Of a stretch of DNA of 64,000 nt, positions 53,237 through 62,251 are shown one piece after another. The stretch's first letter is position 1. Every line of letters starts with the position of its first letter. The position numbers and the translations under genes were made by a program. The notes under the pieces are model-generated. The model saw only the letters and a program-made list of their open reading frames with translations. It was not told where the DNA came from and did no database searches. The DNA is from an uncultured Alphaproteobacteria bacterium. Lineage in GTDB: Bacteria; Pseudomonadota; Alphaproteobacteria; RF32; CAG-239. Location: positions 254,737 to 318,736 of the forward strand of contig CALXWA010000001.1 of the NCBI GenBank assembly GCA_944392275.1, given 5' to 3'.

Positions 53237-53337
53237 TTTCATTTCCACCAAAATTAATAACCGCTTAATTTTTATCTTAGCCAAGAAAAGATGTCAACTA
53301 CATGCACCAAGATACACGCAAAAGAAAATCTTACCCA

Positions 53338-53372
53338 CAAAAAAGCCCCCGGCTTTCTTTTCCGAGGGCTTT
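53338..53372 (-). terminator. intrinsic terminator of hydG
   Basis: On the minus strand, AAAGCCCTCGG pairs with CCGGGGGCTTT (one G-U pair) across a 9-nt loop, followed by six T. Confidence 0.8.
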
Positions 53373-53380
53373 ACTCAAGA

Positions 53381-54799
53381 TTAAAAACGAAAATCTCTCT
53401 TTCCGGTTTCAATCTCTGCCAAATTATCACAAACAATTTGCCGAACCTTGTCTTTAGGAATATTAGCAAGTTCTTTTTTAATAAGCTCTTCACCGATTTT
53501 TTTAGTCTCCGGAGAAGCATAATCTTCCAAATATTCCTTCAAGGTCATTAACGCATTGGGCAAGCAACAATTATGAATTTGTAAATTTTTACACAAAGCC
53601 ATAAACCGATCACCGGTTCGCCCTTCTCGATAACAAGCCGTGCAAAAACTTGGAATATAACCAATTTTCATCAACCAACAAACAACTTCATCAAGCGTTC
53701 TTGTATCACTGACCTCAAATTGTTCGGAGCGGTCATCTTCGGCTTCCGGAGTAACATAACCGCCGACACTTGTTTTTGATCCGCCGCTGATCTGAGAAAT
53801 TCCGTAGTGAATAACTCTTTCACGCGTCTTAACATTTTCTCGGGTTGACATAATCATACCGGTATACGGCACGGCAATACGAATACAAGCAACAATTTTT
53901 GCAAAAGTATCATCATCGATTCCGTTATCAAAAACATCCGGATCAATATCATCAGCACGACGAATTCTCGGCACGGAGATTGTGTGCGGCCCCACACCAT
54001 GAACAGCTTCCAAATGCTCGGCATGCATCAACAATGCGGCAAACTCATACCGATACATTTCCAAACCAAACAAAACCCCCAAGCCAACATCATCAATTCC
54101 GCCTTCCATAGCGCGATCCATGGCTTCGGTATGGTAAGCATAGTTATGCTTTGGCCCGGTTGGATGCAACTTTTCATAACTTTCTTTATGATAAGTCTCT
54201 TGAAACAAAATATACGTTCCAATCCCGGCTTCTTTTAATTTTCGATAATTTTCGACGGTCGTCGCCGCAATATTAACATTAACACGACGAATAGCACCGT
54301 TTTTGTGTTTAATGCTATAAATGGTCTTAATACAATCCAATATATATTCAATTGGGTTGTTAACCGGATCTTCGCCGGATTCAATAGCCAAACGTTTATG
54401 CCCCATATCTTGCAAAGCAATAACTTCTTTAGCAACTTCTTCTTGGGTCAATTTTTTTCGAGCAATGTGTTTATTTTTGGCATGATACGGACAATACACA
54501 CACCCGTTTACGCAATAGTTAGACAGATAAAGCGGAGCAAACATCACAATTCGATTTCCGTAAAAATCTTTTTTAATCTGCTCGGCCAAAGCAAAAATCT
54601 CCTGATTTTTTTCAGGGACATCACAAGCCAACAGAACCGAAGCCTCTCGATGAGACAACCCTTTCCGCTCTTTAGCCTTTTCTAAAATCTGATCAATAAG
54701 TTGGACATTACTTTTGTTGGCATCGGCATAAGCCAAACTCTCCAACACTTCGTTATGGTCGATAAATTCCTCGGCCTTTAATGATTTAGGATTATACAT
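53381..54799 (-). CDS. hydG: [FeFe]-hydrogenase maturase HydG (tyrosine lyase)
   Basis: A 472-aa radical SAM enzyme. The SAM cluster motif C-x3-C-x2-C is seen in CVNGCVYC (about residues 85-92). The HydG-specific C-terminal motif C-x2-C-x22-C (from CTACYREGRTGDRFM) holds the second, dangler cluster, which separates it from ThiH. HydG cleaves tyrosine to make the CO and CN ligands of the hydrogenase H-cluster. HydE and HydF are not in the window. A TM1266-type regulator lies 106 bases upstream on the same strand. Confidence 0.94.
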   Translation of the reverse strand: MYNPKSLKAEEFIDHNEVLESLAYADANKSNVQLIDQILEKAKERKGLSHREASVLLACDVPEKNQEIFALAEQIKKDFYGNRIVMFAPLYLSNYCVNGCVYCPYHAKNKHIARKKLTQEEVAKEVIALQDMGHKRLAIESGEDPVNNPIEYILDCIKTIYSIKHKNGAIRRVNVNIAATTVENYRKLKEAGIGTYILFQETYHKESYEKLHPTGPKHNYAYHTEAMDRAMEGGIDDVGLGVLFGLEMYRYEFAALLMHAEHLEAVHGVGPHTISVPRIRRADDIDPDVFDNGIDDDTFAKIVACIRIAVPYTGMIMSTRENVKTRERVIHYGISQISGGSKTSVGGYVTPEAEDDRSEQFEVSDTRTLDEVVCWLMKIGYIPSFCTACYREGRTGDRFMALCKNLQIHNCCLPNALMTLKEYLEDYASPETKKIGEELIKKELANIPKDKVRQIVCDNLAEIETGKRDFRF

Positions 54800-54905
54800 A
54801 TTTAGACACTTCCTTCCGGGTTAGAAATTCTTCCCCGTTAGCTGAAATTAAAAAAACAATCGTCGATACAATATAAGAGTTAAAGCCAATATGCAAGAAC
54901 TTCTT

Positions 54906-55169
54906 TTATTTCTGCCCCAAGCCAGAAAAATCCGAATACGCCGCCTTAGAACTCACCCCGGACAAACGCCCTATTTTTCCGGCCATAGCACTGATAATAT
55001 CTTGCGGAGCATCAACGGCAATACTAATGATATGGACTTTTTTCTCACGATACGGCAACCCCATACGTCCAATAATAAATTGAGCATAATCATGCAAAAT
55101 AGCATTCAAAGCCTCAACGGAAGACATGTCTTCCACAATAATACCAATAATCGCAACCCGAGTTTCCAT
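54906..55169 (-). CDS. TM1266-type iron-only hydrogenase system regulator
   Basis: An 87-aa ACT/NikR-C-like protein (METRVAIIGIIVEDMSSVE, then FIIGRMGLPY and VHIISIAVDAP, SAMAGKIGRLSGV). The ATG at 55169 has a strong GGAGGGG ribosome site; the frame extends upstream without one. This family sits beside hydEFG genes in many anaerobes and is annotated as a putative regulator of [FeFe]-hydrogenase, though it lacks a DNA-binding domain of its own. Its position before hydG supports the assignment. Confidence 0.85.
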   Translation of the reverse strand: METRVAIIGIIVEDMSSVEALNAILHDYAQFIIGRMGLPYREKKVHIISIAVDAPQDIISAMAGKIGRLSGVSSKAAYSDFSGLGQK

Positions 55170-55280
55170 ACACCCCTCCTTCTTAACAAAAACACACCAT
55201 AAATTTAGCGAAACATAAAGAAGAATCAAGGAATATTTTTGAGGATTTTCAATAAAAATTAAAGATTTAAGAAAAAAAGA

Positions 55281-55356
55281 TGGTGGAGCTGAAGGGGATC
55301 GAACCCTCGACCTATTGATTGCGAACCAATCGCTCTCCCAACTGAGCTACAGCCCC
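55281..55356 (-). tRNA. tRNA-Ala (anticodon CGC)
   Basis: A 76-nt cloverleaf on the minus strand. The acceptor GGGGCTG/CAGCTCC includes the G3-U70 pair that identifies alanine tRNAs. The D-arm is GCTC...GAGC, the anticodon stem ATTGG/TCAAT with loop TTCGCAA gives anticodon CGC, the T-arm is GAGGG-TTCGATC-CCCTT (with a terminal G-U), and CCA is encoded. It reads GCG codons. It marks the left border of the polysaccharide locus. Confidence 0.92.
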
Positions 55357-55446
55357 ACACCCAAAACAGCTCCATACTTACACCAAAAAAAACAAATAGT
55401 CCAGCAAAAAACAGTAAAGATATACCCCTATAATAAAAACAACAAG

Positions 55447-55995
55447 TTATATTTTTTTTGATAGCTCAAGAAGATTTTTTTTTCTATTTTTTATAATTTT
55501 ACAAGGAATCCCTGCTACAATCTTCCAAGCTGGAATATTTTGCTTAACAAATGTCATTGCTCCTGTTGCTACACCTTCATTCAAAACACATCCAGGAAAA
55601 ACCAATGTATTATACCCAAGCTGAGTATATTGTTTCAAAATTACTTTTCCTTTTGTAAGCTTAGTAAGCTCCTCAGGAACCATCGGAGAAATCATATTTT
55701 CCCCTGAAAAATCATCAATAGCACTGTAGATTGTACTTCTTGCAGAAATTCCACAAAAATCTTGTATTTCAATTCCATATTTACCATATAAAGCCACATA
55801 CGCCGCTATATGAACATAATTACCTATAGCAATATTCCCAGATAAAATACAAAAATCATCAATACGGACATTATTTCCAATAGATATATTTTCTGCTCCA
55901 TAAATTGAGCACTTCCTGGAAATAAAGACATGCTTACCAAATGATTTCAGTCCTAATTCCCGTAGTTCTTTTTCTGTATAAAAATTAGATTCCAT
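55447..55995 (-). CDS. left-handed beta-helix acyltransferase (hexapeptide family)
   Basis: A 182-aa protein with hexapeptide repeats from about residue 30 (SIYGAENISIGNNVRID, NIAIGNYVHIAAYV) and a typical C-terminal GYNTLVFPGCVLNEGVATGAM, AGIPCKIIKN. It probably O- or N-acetylates a sugar in the surface glycan. It overlaps the glycosyltransferase upstream by 11 bases and is the last gene of the locus in the direction of transcription. Confidence 0.8.
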   Translation of the reverse strand: MESNFYTEKELRELGLKSFGKHVFISRKCSIYGAENISIGNNVRIDDFCILSGNIAIGNYVHIAAYVALYGKYGIEIQDFCGISARSTIYSAIDDFSGENMISPMVPEELTKLTKGKVILKQYTQLGYNTLVFPGCVLNEGVATGAMTFVKQNIPAWKIVAGIPCKIIKNRKKNLLELSKKI

Positions 55996-56992
55996 ATTTT
56001 TCCCTAATCATTAAGTAGATAATAAGAAATAAAAGTACTATCGATAATAATCGATAGAAACAATATTTTCTTTTTAATTTCTTTTCTTTTTTGTAGTTTT
56101 TATTATTTAACAAGGTAGGGATAAATTCATTCCATAGATCAAAAAATTCTTCCGACATATTCTGCAAAGATGGAAATTCTTTATACCGCAAATAGGCACA
56201 AACCACTCTCTGTCCCACATTAATAATATCTTTTTTCTTATCCGTATTAAAAAGTTCCTCCACAGTTTGATAAAATCTGATATGCGGAATTCCGCAACGC
56301 AAAAACCACTCGTCCGTCACACCGGCTCCAGACCATATTCCGCCTTGATTTCTTCGATACACGCTCATAACTTGAGGCAAAAAACCTATTTTACCATATT
56401 TGGCATGAAGTAAATGCCACAACCAATCACATGGTAAAATACGTTTTTGTGGCCACATTTCTTTTGTTAATTTCCAACGATACATCACAGAATTTGTTTG
56501 AATAAAATTATGTTTTAACAAATCCTCTAAAGTAAAAGTCTCTTTATTATATCGATACTTAGGCGATGGAAAAACACTTTCGGGCTGTGAGTTATCATCC
56601 CATACTACCTTTACCGGATGAAAACAAATGGTAAAATCAGGATTAGCATCTAAAAAATCAACTTGACGCTGTAATTTATTCTCATCAATCCAATAATCAT
56701 CCCCTTCATTTATAGCCACATATTCTCCCTGTATATAATCAAACATACAATCTATCAATATATCCTTTCCCTGAGAAAATTGATTTTTTGATTGATAAAT
56801 TGGCTTTATAATCTTTGGATATTTTTTTTCATATTCCTTAATTATTTCGGCGGTACCATCAGTCGAAGCATCATCATGAACAATAACTTCAAACGGAAAA
56901 TTTGTTTTTTGCATCACAAAACCATCTAAAGCTTGGCGAATAAATTTTTTATGATTATATGCTGTACAAAGAATAGTCACTTTAGGCTTCAT
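55985..56992 (-). CDS. family 2 glycosyltransferase
   Basis: A 335-aa GT-A enzyme. The nucleotide-sugar site is at VTILCTAYNHKKFI, VHDDASTDGTAEII supplies the first Asp, and NEGDDYWID supplies the DxD-type metal site. A C-terminal hydrophobic helix (about residues 312-328) and basic residues suggest membrane attachment. The ATG at 56992 is chosen over a preceding TTG. The N-terminal domain is closely similar to the GT2 half of the fusion at 60430, pointing to duplication inside the locus. Confidence 0.85.
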   Translation of the reverse strand: MKPKVTILCTAYNHKKFIRQALDGFVMQKTNFPFEVIVHDDASTDGTAEIIKEYEKKYPKIIKPIYQSKNQFSQGKDILIDCMFDYIQGEYVAINEGDDYWIDENKLQRQVDFLDANPDFTICFHPVKVVWDDNSQPESVFPSPKYRYNKETFTLEDLLKHNFIQTNSVMYRWKLTKEMWPQKRILPCDWLWHLLHAKYGKIGFLPQVMSVYRRNQGGIWSGAGVTDEWFLRCGIPHIRFYQTVEELFNTDKKKDIINVGQRVVCAYLRYKEFPSLQNMSEEFFDLWNEFIPTLLNNKNYKKEKKLKRKYCFYRLLSIVLLFLIIYLMIREKYGI

Positions 56993-57060
56993 CAATAAAT
57001 CTCTTATCCAAAAACAGTTTCTATTATAACAAAAAAATCTCTTATTTACGTTGCAAGCAC

Positions 57061-58749
57061 CTAACGTACTCCATACTTATTTTTTAGTACATCATAAAAA
57101 GGAACACTTTTTGTATGCGATGGTTCATAAAACCAAAAAATGTGTTTCAAATTTTCTATATCTACATCCGTCAAATATTGAAAAAATAAATTCATATACT
57201 TTTTAAGTATATCTGAAGAAACATCTTTTTGAAATTTTCCTAAGATATGTTTTATATCTTTAACAAATTGAAACTCTCCCTGTTGAAGCAATTTAAGACT
57301 TTCAGTATTTTTCAAATCCTGGACATCTGGTTTCTTAAATACAGGCTCATTATTTAAGAAATTAACAATCGGACATTCTTGTGAAGTTATTAGAAACTCT
57401 ATAAATTCTTCAAAAAATAATGGATTCGAAGAATTATCATAAATAAAAGATGAAACCTTGTTTTTTTTACCCAAAGCAAAATAAAAACCAGCTTTAAGTT
57501 CATTAGGAAAAAAGAATGATAAAATTTTTTGAGCAGAAGCAGAATTAGACCCTAAATCAACCATATAAATATTATTTCCCGCTACTTTAAGAGTATTTAT
57601 ATATTTTTTATATTCCGTTAAAACAGAAGTACAATACCTCTCAATATCTTTATTCTTCAAAATATTTTCTAACGATATTTCCCTCGAGAATAAATTTTCA
57701 TAATGAGGATAGTTTTTAACAATATTTTCTTTAAAAAACTGGAAGTACGAAGCATTTTCAAGTCCTTCCCTTAATCCTACAATTCTAACAAATCTAGGAG
57801 CATATACATAATGATTTTTAATCATTCTTGTTTCATCAAATAATGAAAATACTTTAGAAAGCATATAACCATCTCGAGCAACAAAAAACACATCTGTTGC
57901 AGATTTTTTTACTAATATATCAACAATAAATTTAACATATGCATAAATAAAAATACCTCCCAAAGAATAACCAATATCCTCCCAATAAGAACTTTTCTTC
58001 TTATTATGCCATCTAATAATTTGCATTCCAACTAATAATGAAAATATAGCACTTGTCCCTTCTTTATATATTTTTTCAAATTTAACATGTTTTTTATTGG
58101 CAAAAAAAGACTTGATAATAGGCGTATAAAGAATTGCATTGAAACCAAATTTACGCGGAATACGATAATCTGATTCTATATTGTCACCTATATGTAAAAT
58201 ACTCTTTTCAGAAACATTCAAATATTTCTGTACATATTTAAATAATGCGCCATCGGATTTTCTACATCCAATATCTGATGATATAAAAATTTTATCATAT
58301 CCAACAAATCCATTTTTATGCAGAGATTTTGTTAATACATCTTTAGAAAGATACATATCTGAAACGATAATAATACTTTTATTCTTCTGTTTTGCATAAT
58401 TATAAATATCTAATGTTTCTTGATTAGCTTGTAAAATTGTTAACTCAAACTCTTCTTCTTGTGATTTCATAAAATAAAACTTCTCAGGAACAAAAGAATA
58501 AATATCATCCAATGTTATTTCCCTCTTCTCCGGAAAAGACTCTCTTGCTTGGTTTTCAGCTTGTAGACGAGCATTTTTATATCCAGGAATATTAAAAAAC
58601 TCCTCCAAATACGAAAAAACATCAAAAGGATGCACAAAAGGACGGAGCAATAATGTATCAAAAATATCAAAAGAAATAATATCTGCTTTATCTATAGCTC
58701 TTAATATTTTTGACGTTCTATTCAAATTTATTTTGAAGATACTTTTCAT
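57061..58749 (-). CDS. HAD-superfamily protein with long C-terminal domain
   Basis: A 562-aa protein. The N-terminal 230 residues are a HAD phosphatase-like domain with motif I SFDIFDTLLLRP, motif II IIIVSDMYLS, a Lys in GCRKSDGALF and motif IV HIGDNIESDY. The remainder (about 235-562) is an uncharacterised mixed region (including FFVARDGYMLS and IYMVDLGSNSASAQ) often seen attached to such HAD domains in surface-glycan loci. The ATG at 58749 has GAGGAT upstream and lies within the end of the GT10 gene. Its role in the glycan pathway is unknown. Confidence 0.72.
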   Translation of the reverse strand: MKSIFKINLNRTSKILRAIDKADIISFDIFDTLLLRPFVHPFDVFSYLEEFFNIPGYKNARLQAENQARESFPEKREITLDDIYSFVPEKFYFMKSQEEEFELTILQANQETLDIYNYAKQKNKSIIIVSDMYLSKDVLTKSLHKNGFVGYDKIFISSDIGCRKSDGALFKYVQKYLNVSEKSILHIGDNIESDYRIPRKFGFNAILYTPIIKSFFANKKHVKFEKIYKEGTSAIFSLLVGMQIIRWHNKKKSSYWEDIGYSLGGIFIYAYVKFIVDILVKKSATDVFFVARDGYMLSKVFSLFDETRMIKNHYVYAPRFVRIVGLREGLENASYFQFFKENIVKNYPHYENLFSREISLENILKNKDIERYCTSVLTEYKKYINTLKVAGNNIYMVDLGSNSASAQKILSFFFPNELKAGFYFALGKKNKVSSFIYDNSSNPLFFEEFIEFLITSQECPIVNFLNNEPVFKKPDVQDLKNTESLKLLQQGEFQFVKDIKHILGKFQKDVSSDILKKYMNLFFQYLTDVDIENLKHIFWFYEPSHTKSVPFYDVLKNKYGVR

Positions 58750-59734
58750 ACATAAAATCCTCAACATTTAAAAATTTTTGCACTTTTTTATAATTATCTA
58801 AAATTGCAGCCTTTCTTTCTTCATAGTTTTTCTCTGTACAACATTGAATAATCTTATCCAATTTATCTAAATCATTCAGAGATATTTTGATAATACCATC
58901 AGGATTAAAAAACTTATCTATTTTAGTTGCACCTAAGTAAATTGGGATGGTCTGTGTTGCAAAACAATTAGTTATTTTTTCTGTAAAACAATATGCTGAC
59001 AACTCATTTTCAAAAACAAAAGAATACCTATAATCTTTTAACGCATCAAAAGCACGAACGTAACTACCACCATCAAATGTCCCATATGTATCTGCAAAAC
59101 CTTTTTCTTTTAAATACTTAGCTGTTTTTATACGGAGAATATGCAACTCACACATGGTTTTATCAGAAGATAAAATAGATATATTTTTTTTCTTATGCAA
59201 ATAGGCATAATCATCCATAAGAGAATGACTGGTTTCTAAATACGAAATTTTAGAAAAATCTAATTTTACCGTTGCACAAAAAGGCACAAAGCGAGCATTT
59301 GCATATTTATTCAATATTTCCTCATCATAAGAAAAAATCATATCAAAATCTTTTTCTAATCCTGGATATTTTTTAAAAATATTATAACTTTCTGGATCTA
59401 TTCCTTTCGTTTCAATCAATGCCCCATAGCGATTAACTGGACTCCCCATTGTTTCAAGCATACAGTTATGCGTATAAAAATGCGTTTTTAACTCAAAATT
59501 ATATTTATCCCATAAAATATGATGCCCCAACTGTGAAGAAGCATGAGCAGAAGTTTTATCGCGGATGAAAAACACATGAATACGATTACCTAATTTGTCA
59601 TAAACTTCGGGCTCTTTACCATCAAGTTTTGCATAAATATTGTAAAATGGAGGATAGATCTTATTATAAACAGGTTCCCACACCTGTGGTTGTTTTTCTA
59701 TTTTTTTTCTCTTTTTAAATAAACTTTTTAACAT
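58718..59734 (-). CDS. family 10 glycosyltransferase (alpha-1,3-fucosyltransferase-like)
   Basis: A 338-aa GT10 enzyme. The diagnostic C-terminal region reads YSFVFENELSAYCFTEKI, then IPIYLGA, matching the GDP-fucose-binding motif of alpha-1,3/1,4-fucosyltransferases. An earlier ISILSSDKTMC corresponds to the start of the C-lobe. The ATG at 59734 has AAAGG about seven bases upstream; a TTG lies 18 bases before it. It overlaps its upstream neighbour by seven bases. It suggests a fucosylated (or similar GDP-deoxysugar) surface glycan. Confidence 0.82.
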   Translation of the reverse strand: MLKSLFKKRKKIEKQPQVWEPVYNKIYPPFYNIYAKLDGKEPEVYDKLGNRIHVFFIRDKTSAHASSQLGHHILWDKYNFELKTHFYTHNCMLETMGSPVNRYGALIETKGIDPESYNIFKKYPGLEKDFDMIFSYDEEILNKYANARFVPFCATVKLDFSKISYLETSHSLMDDYAYLHKKKNISILSSDKTMCELHILRIKTAKYLKEKGFADTYGTFDGGSYVRAFDALKDYRYSFVFENELSAYCFTEKITNCFATQTIPIYLGATKIDKFFNPDGIIKISLNDLDKLDKIIQCCTEKNYEERKAAILDNYKKVQKFLNVEDFMYEKYLQNKFE

Positions 59735-60426
59735 ACCACACCTTTTATCCAATTTTTATCTGACCTTTTCCAGTCGACCCCTTTTTTAACTATACGAGCA
59801 GGAATTCCTGCTATAATACAATTACTTTCTAAAATACTTTTCGTTACCACAGCCTCTGCTCCAACAATACACCCATCAGCGATCGATACATTTTTCAAAA
59901 TTTTAACATTCATTCCCAACCAGCAATGATCACCTATAGTTAAGTTTTTTACATAATTTATAATTTTCCCCGTACCTTTATTATATATTGGATGTGAATC
60001 TGTATTATATAACATAATATTCTCTGAAAGCATGCATTCATTTCCAATAGAAATTGAGCAGTTGCTATTAAAAGTAACAATTCTTGCACTCTCTATAGAT
60101 GTATCTTTTCCAATTTTTAAGTGTGTATTTTCTATTTTTCCATAATTTTGATGATTAAGTCCTAATAAAATATGAATACCATAACTAGTATAAAAATTAT
60201 CATCTATATAAACAGAACAATTGTCTCCATAAATTGAAATATCAATAATAGAAAACATTTTTTCTGAAAGACTGCCTATCTTGATTACATTATTTTTACC
60301 TTGCACATTTAAACGAACTTTTTTTAAATCCAACGGATTTATATCTATTATACAAGAAGTATCAATACAGGACTTGTGTTTTTTTTTCTTAAAAAAATGG
60401 TCGATAACCTTTTGAAAAAATTTCAT
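59728..60426 (-). CDS. left-handed beta-helix acyltransferase (hexapeptide family)
   Basis: A 232-aa protein. A basic N-terminal segment is followed by beta-helix repeats (ISIYGDNCSVYIDDNF, LKIGKDTSIESARI, SISIGNECMLSENIML) and the acetyltransferase core SHPIYNKGTG...LTIGDHCWLGMNVKILKNVSI...IVGAEAVVTKSIL and AGIPARIVKKG. The His in DSHPIY fits the catalytic base. It probably acetylates a glycan sugar. It is in tight sequence with the GT8-GT2 fusion (3-base gap). Confidence 0.8.
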   Translation of the reverse strand: MKFFQKVIDHFFKKKKHKSCIDTSCIIDINPLDLKKVRLNVQGKNNVIKIGSLSEKMFSIIDISIYGDNCSVYIDDNFYTSYGIHILLGLNHQNYGKIENTHLKIGKDTSIESARIVTFNSNCSISIGNECMLSENIMLYNTDSHPIYNKGTGKIINYVKNLTIGDHCWLGMNVKILKNVSIADGCIVGAEAVVTKSILESNCIIAGIPARIVKKGVDWKRSDKNWIKGVVC

Positions 60427-60429
60427 ATT

Positions 60430-62250
60430 TTAACTAACTCCATGATGTTTTAAAAAGTGTTTTATTTCTTTTTCTTTATAGCCTTCTGAATAAATATTAA
60501 TGTAATTTAATATATCGTCCATTTTCTTTTTATATAAAAAAGTCTGATCTTGCCTTGAAACTCCTTTAGAATGAATATTATACTGAGAAAATACCTCATC
60601 AAAAACCTTAATTTTGCCAACCATGGAATGGATTAAAGTTATTGGAAAATCAATAACACAATGTTTTTTTAACCAGATTGGAACATTATCTCGCATTTGC
60701 CAACGCAAGACACATGTAGAGGAAGCAATAAAACGACAAGTCAACAAATCATCAAATGTAAAATATTTCTTTTTCCTTATTTTTTTAGGTAAATAAGATC
60801 TTACATGGAAAACTGAATCTTCTTTATTATTATCTTCATAATGCCAAAGGACATCAGAACAACAAACCGTATAATCCTGATGTTGCTCTAAAAAAGAAAT
60901 CTGTTTTTGTATTTTGTTGTTTTCCAACCAATAATCATCTCCATCACAAATAGCTAAGTATTTTCCTTTTACTTGACAAAGAGCTTCATAGTAATTTTGC
61001 CCTACACCAACATTTTTGTTTCTTAAAATTGTCTTTATAATATGAGGATATTTGTCAGCATATAATTTAATAATTTCTTGCGTTTTATCTGTTGATGCAT
61101 CATCTGAAATTATAACCTCAAACGGAAACTCTGTTTTTTGATTAATAATGCCTTCTAATGTTTTTTTTATAAATTTTTCATGGTTATATGTGCAACATAA
61201 TATCGAAACCATCGGATCTGATTTTACACATTTTTTTCTATGAGATATCTTTATACTTGTAAAAAAATAAAAACGTTCAAAAATTTTTAATAACCAATCA
61301 TACCGCCTTTTATAAAAAAATAATTTATTATTAAAAAAATATTTTTGCTCCTGATCTTCTAAATAATCTTTTAAAAATGGTGTTTGAGCCAAATATGCAA
61401 ACCAAAGTTCAGCCTTAATCCCTGATGGAAACTTCCATGGTTTAGCAGATGTAGCATAGTGTATTTGAATCGGATTTTCCAAAGCAAATGTTAATTCTTC
61501 CTCTGAATAAAACGGATCACTTCGCCTATTTACATCTGTCAACAGCAAGTCGTATGCATATGTACATACTACTGCATTTACAGGAAGGAGTTTTACATTT
61601 GGATAACATAATAAATTAACAACATCTTGTTCTGGTTGGATCAATCTATCTACATTGCTAAAAGCAAATTCAATAAATTTTTTCTCCATATTATCTTTTC
61701 TTAACTTTTTTAAATTAAAAATCCAATAACATGCATTTGTTAATATCTTTTTTCTTTCCTCCAAGGTAAAATTTTTTTCATACATTTTGTAAAAATCTTC
61801 TAACCATGTCCCTTTGGGAGCAATTCCTTTATGTCCTGCCAAGTAGTAATCATCTTCAACATTAAATTCTATAAATTCTTTAGAAACATCTCCCATATAA
61901 ACAACATCAACGTCTAAAATCATAATTTTATCATATTGGCCAAACAAACTTGGAGCCAAAAATTTATAATACATTTCCTTAGAATAATGCCCCTTCTCTT
62001 TTGTCATATGAAACAATTCTTCAAATTTATTTTCCATATTAATAAATTCTAATGAAGCATTAGGAAAACGATCAACTATATCATGTAATTTATTTTGATT
62101 TTCCAGTGTAATATCTGTATGTAAAACATATATGTTGTACTTATAATCTACATTAGCATTCTTTAACAAAGACAAAAATGCAACACCCGCAGTCATTACA
62201 TAATTATTATCAAAACAATGCATAATTGGAATAATTTTATTTTCTTGCAT
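60430..62250 (-). CDS. bifunctional glycosyltransferase, GT8-GT2 fusion
   Basis: A 606-aa protein built of two enzymes. The N-terminal half (about residues 1-290) is GT8: HCFDNNYVMTAGVAFLSLL, the metal motif ILDVDVVYMGD, QPEQDVVN and HYATSAKPW. The C-terminal half (about 345-606) is GT2: VSILCCTYNHEKFIK, ISDDASTDKTQ and CDGDDYWLE. The linker contains a basic, partly hydrophobic stretch. Two sequential sugar additions by one polypeptide are likely. The GT2 half resembles the separate GT2 enzyme at 55985. Confidence 0.83.
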   Translation of the reverse strand: MQENKIIPIMHCFDNNYVMTAGVAFLSLLKNANVDYKYNIYVLHTDITLENQNKLHDIVDRFPNASLEFINMENKFEELFHMTKEKGHYSKEMYYKFLAPSLFGQYDKIMILDVDVVYMGDVSKEFIEFNVEDDYYLAGHKGIAPKGTWLEDFYKMYEKNFTLEERKKILTNACYWIFNLKKLRKDNMEKKFIEFAFSNVDRLIQPEQDVVNLLCYPNVKLLPVNAVVCTYAYDLLLTDVNRRSDPFYSEEELTFALENPIQIHYATSAKPWKFPSGIKAELWFAYLAQTPFLKDYLEDQEQKYFFNNKLFFYKRRYDWLLKIFERFYFFTSIKISHRKKCVKSDPMVSILCCTYNHEKFIKKTLEGIINQKTEFPFEVIISDDASTDKTQEIIKLYADKYPHIIKTILRNKNVGVGQNYYEALCQVKGKYLAICDGDDYWLENNKIQKQISFLEQHQDYTVCCSDVLWHYEDNNKEDSVFHVRSYLPKKIRKKKYFTFDDLLTCRFIASSTCVLRWQMRDNVPIWLKKHCVIDFPITLIHSMVGKIKVFDEVFSQYNIHSKGVSRQDQTFLYKKKMDDILNYINIYSEGYKEKEIKHFLKHHGVS

Positions 62251-62251
62251 T

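Noticed and set aside
53381..54799. ThiH (thiazole synthesis) instead of HydG
   Set aside because: The C-terminal C-x2-C-x22-C motif is specific to HydG, and the TM1266-type gene upstream supports hydrogenase maturation.
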